Source: Daldinia sp. FL1419
Lineage: Eukaryota; Ascomycota; Sordariomycetes; Xylariales; Hypoxylaceae
Assembly: GCA_025201765.1 (NCBI GenBank)
Contig: MU623465.1
Location: 40,568-104,567 of the forward strand
Direction of reading: 5' to 3'
Length of the DNA stretch: 64,000 nucleotides
Part shown: piece after piece, positions 22,242 to 34,517 of the stretch
Numbering within the stretch: position 1 is the stretch's first letter
Layout of the letters: every line of letters starts with the position of its first letter
Notes under the pieces: model-generated
The model's input: the letters and a program-made list of their open reading frames with translations, nothing else
The model's database searches: none
What the model was told of the DNA's origin: nothing
Program-made: the position numbers and the translations under genes

Positions 22242-25200
22242 TTTATTTTATTTTCTTTTTATAATTATGTTGTAAATTTAATATTTGATTTTTGTTTTAC
22301 CCATTTTTTTAATTGTAAATTAATTTGGTTATTTTTTATTAATATTTATATAGCCTTATTTAAAGATGCCTTTATTATGGCATTTACAGGATTATATATG
22401 TTATAAATTTATTAAATATTATTGATTTCCCAATTTTTATATAATTATTATAAAGTTATTAAATTAATTACTAATTTTTTTTATTAGTATTACTTATCTA
22501 AATAAAACATTAATATAAGAAAAATAAGTTAATATATAAGATTAATAGAGTTTTAGGTAGTGAAAGGTATTTTAAGATAATATTGATTATATAGTAGATA
22601 ATATATTTAATATTAAAACTTTAAATTATCCTATAGATTTTATTGGCAAATACATTTTAGATGATGTGTTTATATTTGGTGGATAATCAATAAATAATGT
22701 TATTAATAATCCAGATTTTATTATTTTAGTTGATTAATTTTTTATTATTTAATATAATAATATAATTAATTTATAAATTTAAATCCTTATTATTTATAAA
22801 TGAATTATTAATAAAGATATATAAATATAAATTTTAAAGATTTAAATTAATATAATTAAATTTTTGTGATTGGTTATTTATTTACCATTTGATTTAGGTA
22901 TTAAGGATTTTTATCTTTTTAGGATTTAATTCCAAATATTAGGCTGTTATTAAATAGTTAAAGGTTATTTTAGGTTAATAAATAAAGGAGATGTACGTTT
23001 TTTGTGCTTGTTATTTAATGAATTTTTTGGTTATATTTGATGATTTTGCATTTAATTGTTTAAGTTTCTTAGTTTATCCCTTTTATATAATGGTTATATT
23101 ATAACTTTCCTTATAAACAATGAGGTACGAATTGTTAAAATCTTTAATTCCGGTATTTAATATTTTTTAAGGGTGTATTTTAATCCCGGTTTTGATAAGT
23201 GTTTTATTTTTTACTGCTAAGAATTTTATAATACTAATATTTAAGATATTATTTGTTTGAAAATTTATAATTTTAAATAAGATTATATTCATTATTAATA
23301 AGTATGGATTAAATATTAATAACCTTATATTAAATTCCTATTAATAATAATACAAATAAATTTTAAATCAATATATCCCTAACTTAACTAAGTTATATAG
23401 TGGTTTAATAATATATAACAATATCTTTTTAGGGTATTTACTTTTTAATTTTGTTAATAATTATATAAATATTATTTGTTACATAAGTGTTTTAAATTAA
23501 ATGTATATTATGATAATATCCCTTATTATGATTTTTATGCCTTAATATTAAAAAATTGGAGTTAGGGTTAGAATAAGGTGTTAATTTATCCTTTAAATAG
23601 TAGGGGCATATATTATAATAAATTTTTTATTGGGGTTATTATAATTTTAAATAATAAACCTTAATTTTTCATAAAGTACTAATATATTTTTTCCTTTTAT
23701 TTTATAAATTATTTATGATTTAAAGATTATTATTTTTTAATAAATTAATATATTATATATTTTAAATTATAAAATTCTTTTATTAAATAATATATTAAAT
23801 TTTTTTATATTTAATATTTTATATAATTTTCTTATAATAATAATTTTTCTCACTATATATAATTAAAATATTAAAATTAAATTATTTTATTCCTTATTAT
23901 TAAAATATAGAATATTAATATATAAAAAATCATTAATATATATAAGATTTTCTTTTAAGATTATTTTATAATTATTTAGATTAAATATAGGTTTAAATAA
24001 TTGTACTTAAAATTCCTTAATAAATACTAAATTATTCTTAAATTGAATATAAGGTTTAATATAAGAATTTCAGAATATAGATATTCTTCTAAATATGTTA
24101 GATATTATAATAACATCTTTGTTAATAATTATAATAATCTTATGAAAATCCTTTTATCCACCTTTTTTTTAATAAATAAAAATTTTATTATTAATAGGTA
24201 GAAATATAGGTAATATTTTTATGGTGTTAGGGTTATTATAAATGTTAAACATATTTTAAATAAAATATTATAATTTAATTTTTTTAATTTTAATTATAAT
24301 CTTTTATATTATTAGAATATAATAAATTTAAGTAAATATAGATAATAAATTTATATTAATTTTAGGGTAGGTTTTAAAGATAAATAATATAAAAACTAAT
24401 TTATTAAAATTAATTATATTATTAATTATTTTTATAATTATTTATAATTATATTACTTTTAAATCAGAATTTTAGAATTTATTTGTAATTATTTTATAGG
24501 TTTAGTAGATTAGATTATAATACCCTTCTACCTTATTGATAGATTAATATGCTTTAATTAGTACCTAATAATATATAATTTTAATAATATGTATTTTATT
24601 TTAAAATTTTAGGTTATTAAAGTTTATTTTTATGTTATGGGAGATGACATCTAGAAGGTTAAAATAGGTATTAATTTAATATTTTTTTAATATTTCCTAC
24701 ATTTCTTTAATTATAATATCTTTTATAAATTGTATTATTTAGAAGTTGGTAATAATATTGATTATATATAAGATTGATTATTCTTTTAAATATATAATAT
24801 TAATAATTACCTTATAATTAAAATTTATATTAAAGTCCTTAAGAATAAATTTAAATCTCTATAAATTTTTACCTTTAATTTAATAATGGTAATAAAATTT
24901 ATTAATTTTTTTAAAATTATTTATATTAATATTATAACCAATTTTATCCAAAAAATTATAAAATTTTTTAATTATAAGATGATTAAAACAAATGTATAGG
25001 TGTTATAACTTCATTTCTATAAAATAGGTAATATTATTTAGGTAAAATCATAGGTATTCCCATTTTTATTTAATATTAATTGTTATATTATTCTTATATA
25101 TTAATTAATTAATGATATTATTAAGATATATTCTTAAATAATTTATATCTTTAATTGAAAGGAAAAATAATATATTCAATTCTATAATATAGAAATTTAT

Positions 25201-28028
25201 ATTATTAAATAGGATATTAATTATAATTATATTTAATAATTTAATAAGAAATCCATTTCTAAATTTAATATTGGTTTTTCTAATATAGATATAATTTATC
25301 TTAAGTTTCTAATTAAGGTATTTATTAATAAGAATAAGATATTATCTTTTATTTGTTATTAAGATATAAGTAATTCCAATATTTGATATAATATCTTAAA
25401 ACATAATTTTTATATATTAATTTAAAATAAAGATGATATTAGTTTTTTTAATTATTGAGGGAATAAAGGTTATAATATAATAGTAAAATATCTAATTAAA
25501 TAAATATATTACCATTATAAACTATATATTTTCATTATTTTTTAACTTTAAAATTATATTATAAATATTATTATTTTTTTATTTTAAATTTTAATCTTCA
25601 AATTTTTTATAATTTATTAAAAAAATTATATAATTTTTTTTAAATATACTATATTTGACCTTCCAATCTTCTTTAACCTTCTTATAATTGGTTTTTAAAT
25701 ATTTAATAAATTAATAACCTTCCTTTTTATATACCTAACATTTATATTTCTAAATCTTTTCAAATTATTTAAAAATATATTTTCTACTTTTATTATTCTT
25801 ATAATATTTTTTATTAATATAATTATTATAAATTTTTTTATTATTATTTTTATTAATATTATTGATTATAAATTATTATGGTATTTTTATGGTTTTATAA
25901 TTTTGGAGGGATATTTAAAATTTGTTAATTAAGGTTATAATTATTTTTAATAATTTAAAAAATATATTTTAAAATTATAGTATATTTTAATATGCCTTAT
26001 AAATAATTATAATAAATTATAATTTTCTTTTATAATTAAAATTAAATATTTTTTAATATAATTATAATTTATTAAATAAAATTTATAATATTTTTATATT
26101 TATTTTTTTTTTAATTTTACTTTTCTACTTTAATATTAAAAAAAATGATATTTATTTAATCTTGGTAATACTAGTTCTTATTTTTTATAATGTTAAAATA
26201 ATATTATAAAATTAAATATATATTAATAAAATATTAATATTAGGAAATATTATATAAGAAATAAAGGAATATTCTTCTTATTAATATTAATAAGAATATG
26301 ATATAGAATTATAATAGATATATACCTACTATAAAATATATTTTTAAAAAAAATCTGAACTTATTTTCAAAAATATTATATAATTTTCTAATATAATTAT
26401 TGTTAGTGTTTTAAATTTTTTTAAAATATTTTATAATAGTAGATGGGTATATTTTATTAATAATATATTCTAAGGGGACCATAAAGTAAATTAATATTTA
26501 TTAATTATTAATAAATATAAAAATTTAATTTTAAAAGATTTTTCTTTATATAAATAATGGTGCTATTAAGAAGGAAAAATTGTAATTTTTTATTGGTTGG
26601 TTCCTTCTGTTTGTTCTAGTGCTTGGGGGTAGTATTATAGTTATGTATAGATTATTTGGTGGTAGTTTAAGGGGTCCAAAACCATTTCTTGGAACTGGAG
26701 GAGGGGGTTGGACTGATATAAAGCCTATATTATATTTAAAATTATAATTTAAATTATATCTTTATTATATAGAATAGGTAAGGTAGATTAAAGGAAATAG
26801 AAATAATGGTAATTAAGTAAATATTAAGGATCTTTATTAAGGAGGGGGTTTGGGAGAAATACCAAATACTATTTAATTTTTTTGTTAAAATTATCTTGAT
26901 TAATTAGGAGGTTTTTAAATCCTTTAAGGGTTATAATAAAATTTTATAAAATAGGGATAAGGTAATAATTAGTATAATAAAATTGTAATTAAGGGAGAAG
27001 AAGGTTATAAAATAGGTTTTATTTAGGTTATTAATAAGGTATTAAGAATAAAAAAGGAATTAAATAATAATAATTATAAGGTAGGAAATATATATTATAT
27101 AAAATAAAAATAATTATAAAGAATAATATTTAATTATCCCACCTATATAATTTAATAAATAAATATTTATAAATTATAAATTACTAATTATTATTATTAT
27201 ATAAATATTATTATTTAAATAACTAATCCTATATTAATATATATTAATTTTCTTTTAATATTAATTATTAATATTTTCTATATTAATATATTAGATCATT
27301 TAAATTTTATAACTTTTAATTTATTTAAATTTTATTATACTAATTTATTTATAAATATAAAATTATTAAATATTTTTATATAATTAATATTTAATTTTTT
27401 TATATAAATATTTCTTTATATTAATATTATTTATAAAATAATTTTAATTAATTTTAATATATTAATAAAATCATTTATAATAAATCCTTTAAAATATTCC
27501 TTATATTTAATTAATATTTTATTAGATATATATATATATAAAGAATTTAAATTTATAGCTTTAAAATCTCCTATTGCCTATAATACCTAAATTACCTTTT
27601 GTTTAAAGGTTACATTTACTAGAATAATACCTATTTATCTTATAACTTTATAATTAAATTAATCAATAAATATTAGGTTTTGAAAAGGCAAATATTTTAT
27701 TAATTTATAAAATATATTTATATTTTTTACCTAAATAACATCCATATCATCAAATAAAATACAACTTTATATTTATATTAAACTTTTTAATTGAGATATT
27801 ATAAGAATAAATGTTAAAAATAAGTATAATAATGAAAATAATAATTTAAAAAGGTGTATATCTTAAAAGTTGGATAATATTAAATAATAATTATCTATTA
27901 TAAAGGTAATTAGAAATGTGGTACTAATATCACTTATATTATTATAATAAAAGCTTCTAAATTATTATAATAATAATTCTTCTAACCTTATTAATTTATA
28001 TTATTAATTATTTAACAACACTAATTAA

Positions 28029-28233
28029 TATTAGTAGATACATATGTAAAATAAAAGCAAAATAATAATAAAACAAATAATAATAAGGATAAAATTAATA
28101 TATTAAAATTATTTAAAGAAAAAAGTTATTTAAAAGAAATAGGTGGAAAACCTATCCTTATATAATAAATAGATACATAAATACTTCTTAGGGGTCGTAT
28201 GCCAGATCGCGGACATAAGTCATACAACCACCA
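28029..28233 (-). repeat. LTR of Copia copy 1 (right; 5' LTR of the element)
   Basis: Starts TATTAGTAGATACATATG and ends CATACAACCACCA. Its last 40 bp (28192-28233) keep an un-mutated GGTCGTATGCCAGATCGCGG segment that is lost in the other LTRs. Confidence 0.82.
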
Positions 28234-28235
28234 TA

Positions 28236-30930
28236 TATATTATTATATTTTATATTATTTTTATATAAATTTCTTTTATTTAAATTACACTACAACTTCA
28301 TATTAATATTATTAATTTAAAAAGGATATATTACTACCTCTCCATCTTTATTTTAATTATTTTTAAATGTCTATTTTACCTAAATTTCTTATTTAATCAT
28401 ATTCTAAAAAACCTAATATTTTTTTAAATTTAATAATTATATTATTTAACTTAATTTTTATAATTAATATTTAATAAACTTTTATAAAATATATAAACTT
28501 ACTCTTCTATATTACAAAGGTTATACCATATCTTTATACCCAATCCAAATATATTTTATATATTTATTTTAATTTAATACAATTTTTAATTACAAAATAT
28601 CTTATTATTAATATATTTATATTATTCATAAAACCAATAATCAGAATACCCTCCTGATCCAGCTCTTTGTATAAGGTGGCTATATAAATAATAAATAAAA
28701 TAAATGATAATAGGGAGCCTTATAGGACACCTGCAATAAAAAAACAGGCTTTACTTTTTTTATTATTAAAAATTAATTATATTTCTTATTTTTCTATAAA
28801 ATTATTAATTTAATTTATTATCCATATTAAATATCCTTTTTAATATAATATATATATAAGCCTTTATAATATAATATTATTAAAAATATCTAAAATATTT
28901 AATTATAAAAATAATGCTATAACACTAACATACCATACAACATATATAACCTTTATTATTATTTTAATAATTATTTCTATAAATTTAACTAATTTATTTC
29001 CTATTTAATTATTTAAAAATAATTGATATTATTCCACCATTTTTATAATATAATTTATTATTATTTTTTTAATTATTTTACCCATAATCCTTAAAAGGAA
29101 TATTAGCCTATAAATGCCTAAGAGGTTCTTTTTTTTTTAGATTTTTTGGGTTTTAATAATATTATTATTATAATTTTATAAAATACCTTTAAATAATATT
29201 TAAATATAAAATTTTATATTATAATTATAATAAATATTTTAAATAAATATTTTTTATATATTTTAAAAAATTTTATTAATAATAAATTTTTATTAATAAT
29301 TTTCTATAATTTAATTATTTTTAAAATTATTTTTATTTTTTTTAATTTTATTTTTTTAAATATATTAAATTTACTTTCCTAAAATCTTTTTAACCATGTA
29401 GTAGGGTTAAGAATATTAAATAAATTAATTATAAGATTTAAAAAAAACCTTTTCCTTAATACTATATTTTTTTCTTCTTTATTTATAACCTATAATTCTT
29501 TATTAAATTAATAATATAATATTGGAAGGTTTTTTTTTTAATAAATTATTAATTACACAATTTGACCTATCTTTCTATCTTTTACAAAACTTTATTATCT
29601 TTTAAAACTTTTATTAAAATCAATCTTTAATTATTTCTTTTAATTTTATTTATAATTTTATTCAATATTATTTAAATTTTATTAAAGATTTCCCAATATT
29701 TTTATATTCTTTAATTTATTTATTATTTATATATTTCCTTTATTTTTTTATAAAATATTTTAATTTTATTATTTTATTATAATATTAATTGTATTATAAG
29801 TCAGGTATAATATGGAACTATTGTTAAAATAATTTTTCTTAATTTTTTAATAAAATATTTTATATATTTATTAAATTTTTTAAAATTATTTATTCCTTTT
29901 AATATATTTATATTTCATATTTCTATTTTTGTAAATTCCTTATTTAAGTGCTTCTACGCCCAACCTTCTAATTTAAATTGGTTCTGGACCAGGTCTAAGC
30001 ATAATATAACAATATTAAAACATTAAATAATATAATTAAATCCTTCCCAATTAAAAAATCTTAATTTTAAATATTTAAATCTTTTATTTATTCATATTAA
30101 ATTTAATATTAAATCCCTATAATCCTACATTTACCTGATTATTATTCCTATTTTTATAATAAATTTAAAATTTTATTAGATTATTAATTTAAAAACCTTA
30201 GAAATATATTAAGATATCTTTTTTTCTTTATTCCATAAAAAATAATATATATTAAAATTTCTTATTATTATATTTATATTATAAAATTTTTTTAATATTA
30301 ATTCTAATAATGGTAAATATTTATAATTAAAATTTAATTTTATATATATTAATTATATAATAAAAATATTAAATTTTACCTAAATTAATATTATAACCCA
30401 ATTATAATCTATTTTATTTTTCTAATTTTTTAAATTAATTTTCTTATATATATAAATTTTAATTTAACTTATACCATATTATATTAATTTATAATTATTA
30501 AATTAAAAGCAATCTAATCTCCTATTATTAAAATAAAATTTTTAAATAATTATAATATCTAATATCCTTTTATCTTTAAAAATTTAAAATATAATTTAAT
30601 AACCTTTTTTTATATTCTAATATATTATAATAATTATATAATTTTATATATAATTTATATAATATTTTTAAGGGATTTATTATTTCTTTTTAAAATAATT
30701 CTAATTAGAAACCATTGCTGCAACAAAGTCTTCTTAATAAAAAAAACTTTGGATTAAAAGAATATTATTGTTAAATTTTACTTTTAAATAAATTTTTATA
30801 CAGGATCTACCTCTTATCCTTATTTCCAACTTGGGAACATCGTTTATTACAATAATTACTTCAAAAAAACCCAAAATACTCTTATTCCAGGAACTCTGCG
30901 TTCTCTCCTTGTTGGAGGCGCAAAAATAAA
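28236..30930 (-). mobile_element. Tad1-like LINE retrotransposon relic
   Basis: Minus-strand translation of 28740-28610 gives GVL.GSLLSFILFIIYIATLY and then GFMNNINIL. These correspond to the reverse-transcriptase motifs GVPQGSPLSPILF and GFADDTN of fungal non-LTR elements. The catalytic ADD codons have become MNN through G-to-A changes, the signature expected of RIP. Further on (28560-28340) comes YLDWV.RYGITF and KSKFIYF, as in the region after LINE RT. A DFN-type endonuclease block lies near 30420-30120. It abuts the Copia copy 1 LTR on the left. The right boundary is approximate; a less mutated patch at 30820-30925 is still open on the minus strand. Not functional. Confidence 0.75.
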
Positions 30931-33580
30931 CTTATAAATTATTATAAAAATTATAAAAAAATAATGATTCTGTAAAGTTTAATTTAATTAAATAAGAAAA
31001 TAACTTTTAAAGGCTTATTTATATTAAACAAAAACTTTAATAACTTTTATAAGATATGCCCTGCATTTTATTATATAAACATTCATAAAAGAAATTAATA
31101 AAAACTTAAACTAATCAAATAAAAATTAACACTTAAAGGCTTATATATTAAATATAAATTTTAATTGAATATAAACTTTAATTAAACAAAAGCCCTAATA
31201 ATTCTTACAGGATATACCTTACATTTACCTAATTATTATTCTTATTTTTATAATAAGTTTAAAATTTTATTAGATTATTAATTTAAAAACCTCAAAAACA
31301 TATTAAGATATCTTTTCTTTTTTATCCTATAAGGAATAATATACATTAAAATCTTTTATTATTATATTTATATTATAAAAATTCTTTAATATTAATTTCA
31401 ATAATAGCAAATATTTATGATTAAAGTCTAATTCTATATATATTAATTAAACAATAAAGGTACTAAACCTTACCTGGGTTAATACTACAACCTAGGTATG
31501 GCCCACTAACAATAATAATATATTTAAAAAATAGAAAAAACAATATATTTAATATAAAAACAAATTCATAAATTATTGTAAAAAGTTATAAAAGAAAAGT
31601 GATAGTTTTTTAAAGTTTAATTTAATAAACCAAAAATCAATTCTTAAAGACCTATGTATATCCTGAAAAAACCTATAGAAACCCTAGAAGAAATTATTCC
31701 ATAAAAGTTTTCAAAATATGCCCTACATTTCAACTACCCCATAACAAACCAAAAATTTAAATAATATAAAAGATACAAAATAATTATATCCAAAAAAAAA
31801 TATAAAAATAATCAAATAAATAACTAATTAATAAAGGTTATTTCTGGCGCTCAAAAGATAAAATAAACAATATATTCAATAAAAAAGAAAAATTATAAAT
31901 TATCAAAAAAATATATAAAAAATAATACTCAAAGAGCTCAACCCAATCAAACAAAAATCAACACTTAAAAACTTATATATTAAACAGGAATTCAGATTAA
32001 ATAAAAATTATAATAATTATTTAAATACAATGTAATTATACCCTAAAAAGGATATTCAAATAATCAAATAAAAAAAGAATTAATAAAAATAATTATTAAC
32101 GTTTAAAAAATAAAATAAATAATATATTTAACTAGAGACAAGATCATAAATTAAATATCGTAAAAAGCTATAAGAAAAGTTGAGTAAATTAATATTTAAG
32201 AATTTAACCTAATTAAGTAAGAATTAACTCTTAAGGACCTATATATTAAATATGAGCTTTGATTGAATAAAAGCTCTAATTAAATAAAAGCTCTAATAAC
32301 TCTTATAAGATATGCCTTGTATTTTAGTTACTCCATAATAAATTATATCCTAAAAAAAATATTAAATAAATCAAATAAAAAACCCAAAAAATAACTATTG
32401 GCAACAATAGTTGGCCCTTAAAAAATAAAATCTACAATATATTCAACAAAAGACAAAAAGTTTATAAACTATTGTAAAAAACTATAAAAAAAGCTAAATA
32501 AATCAATACTTCAAAACTTAAACTAATCAAATAAAAAAACAATTCTTAAGGACTTATAAATATCTAAAAGAACCTATCAAAACCTAAAAAAGTTAGCTCT
32601 ATAAAAACTAATAAAATATTACAAAATAACTATATCCTAAAAAGGAGAATAAAATAATCAAATAAAATAAAATAAATTACTATATTAAACAAAAACTCTA
32701 ATAGCTCCTACTAAATATACCCTACACTTTAATTAATCCATAACAACCAAAAACTCTATAAACTCGAAGATATAAAGTAACTATATCCTAAAAGAAATAT
32801 CAAAATAATCAAGTAAAAAAGCTACTATATATAACTGCTCTACAATAATAACATATATAATAAAAATATAAGCCAAAAAATATATATATTATTTATATAA
32901 AATTATATAGAAACAATCTCTAAAGAACTATCTATAACTTAAACTAATTAGGCAAAAAACCAACTCTTAAAAACCTATTTATATCCAAATAAATATATAT
33001 AAACCTTATAAGAATTTATCAAAATCCTTCAAAATAGCTCCTATTACGTACTCCTACTGCATATCCATATTACATACTCCTATTACATATCCCTATTACA
33101 TATTATAACCACGTACTTACACTATACCAATTCAATATATAATTACTTACAAATAATAACAATCTATAAGAAATTATATTCAAAAAAGGATTAAAATTAT
33201 ATATTATCGCATAAAACTCTATAAAAAAACTGATCCTATAAAACCTGAAAAGCCTGTACTAATCAAACAAGAAAAACAACTTTTAAAAGCCTATTTACAT
33301 CTAAAAAAACTGTGGAAACCTAAGAAATTTATCTCTAAAATAACTAATAAGGTCTCTACAAAATAACATCTATTACATAAATATATTACCTTAATTTATT
33401 ATAATTTTAATAAATTAAAATAATAAATATAATAATAATTATATTATTTTAATTTAATATTCTTTTAATTTAAAAATTATATTTATTATTAAATATTTAA
33501 TTAATAATTATAAAATAAAAGGGATTGATCCAAAAAGTAAAGCTGGTCACAAAGCAACCAACCCCAAAAAAACTAGTATT
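30930..33580 (+). repeat. Block of degenerate ~250-400 bp repeats with a conserved terminus
   Basis: An A-rich unit recurs at least seven times. One landmark is (A)TCATAAATTATTGTAAAAA followed by CTATAAAAAAAGC, seen near 30935, 31560, 31895, 32145, 32455, 32880 and 33190. Others are ATATCCTAAAAAAAATATCA and AACTCTTAAGGACTTATA. Spacing varies. The block ends with a conserved segment (about 33519-33580) containing TTGATCCAAAAAGTAAAGC and CACAAAGCAACCAACCCC. The same unit and terminus recur inverted at 61381-62870, and the unit alone at 56600-57000. I see no coding motif. It could be a non-autonomous transposon with internal repeats or satellite-like DNA. Confidence 0.65.
31206..31510 (-). mobile_element. 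Second LINE fragment (endonuclease region)
   Basis: About 300 bp that matches 30123-30420 with mostly C/T and G/A differences. The minus strand reads DFNVYYSL.DKKEK, a decayed form of the DFNAHHPLW block of LINE endonucleases. It sits inside the degenerate repeat block and keeps slightly more C and G than its partner. Confidence 0.6.
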
Positions 33581-34325
33581 ATTTAATCTAATTATATAAA
33601 ATTTTAATTATTTTATTTTATTAAAACAGAATAATAATTAACTTTATAAGATATATATAAAATAATTTTTTATATATTTTTTATTTTAAATTATAATATA
33701 TTTTAAATATATAAAATAATAATATATTTCTTATATATATAGCTATGGGACAAAAAAGCCACACACCTCAAATTTCGTACCCCTAACATTTAAACATAAA
33801 TAACTTAATAAAGGAAATAGATAAAATTAATCGGTTTTTTATTTCAAATTATTTAATTAATAAAATACATAGTTTTGAATTTTTATATTTATTATTATGT
33901 AGGATTGATATTAAAATAGTTAATATAAATAAATTTAGTTTTTATATAAAATATAATTTAATATAATGTTATATATAATATAAAATAAATGTAAAAGAAT
34001 TATAAATATAAATTATAAATAATTATATATATAAAATAATTTTCCTTAGGATTCTAGGTATAAAATTAAGTAAGTTATAAGCTTTTCAAATATATATATT
34101 TTAGGGACTCTAATAAAAAATCTACATTTTTCTATAAGCCATACCATATTTAACTAAATATAATTCAATTAATCTAAATTATTTCAATAAAAGCAATCTT
34201 TATATATATAAATAAACATTTAAACCTCATATAAATATATTTTTAAAGATTTAAAAATACATTTTTCAAATTTAAAATAATTTCTATATTTTACTTAAAA
34301 TCTATTATATAATAATTTATTTTTT

Positions 34326-34517
34326 TGTTGATAGGTACGTACGTAAGATAGAAGTAAGATAATAATAAAGTAAATAATAATAGGGGTGGGATTGATATAT
34401 TGAAGTTGTTTAAAAAAAAAACTATTTAAAAGAGATAGGTGGGAAACCTATCTTTATATAATAATAAATATATATATATTTCTTAAAGATAATATTTTAT
34501 AAATCATACAACCACCA
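34326..34517 (-). repeat. LTR of Copia copy 2 (left; 3' LTR of the element)
   Basis: TGTTGATAGGTACGTACGTA … CATACAACCACCA, 192 bp. A purine-rich stretch (minus strand AAAATAAAGTAAA) lies directly inside it, as expected of a polypurine tract next to the 3' LTR of a minus-strand element. Confidence 0.82.

Larger units (their letters stand above)
22038..28233 (-). mobile_element. Ty1/Copia LTR retrotransposon, copy 1 (RIP-degraded)
   Basis: 6.2 kb element bounded by LTRs at 22038-22241 and 28029-28233. Minus-strand translation shows Copia order from right to left. A proline-rich Gag-like patch lies near 26720-26580. A GAG_pre-integrase/integrase region lies near 25020-24400, with KFYYHY.IKGK (decayed zinc-binding CHHC), FKFILKD and AY.SINKVEG in place of the usual SIGKVER. 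An RNase H C-terminus near 22480-22360 reads IYNIYNPVNAII, compared with WIDGRDNPADAMT in the family. Integrase before RNase H is the Ty1/Copia arrangement, not Gypsy. Many in-frame stops are G-to-A or C-to-T changes. It cannot code for active proteins. The 5 bp flanks (atatt / tatat) are not identical, possibly because of RIP. Confidence 0.85.

Noticed and set aside
22038..28233. Gypsy-type LTR element
   Set aside because: Integrase motifs lie upstream of RNase H on the coding strand, the Ty1/Copia order, and the integrase region reads as Copia-type.
33040..33110. short TATTACATATCC tandem repeats as a telomeric or regulatory array
   Set aside because: Only a few imperfect units, not a telomere motif, and inside degraded repeat DNA.
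30930..33580. CRISPR-like array
   Set aside because: Repeats are long, divergent and irregularly spaced in a eukaryotic genome; they behave as transposon or satellite DNA.
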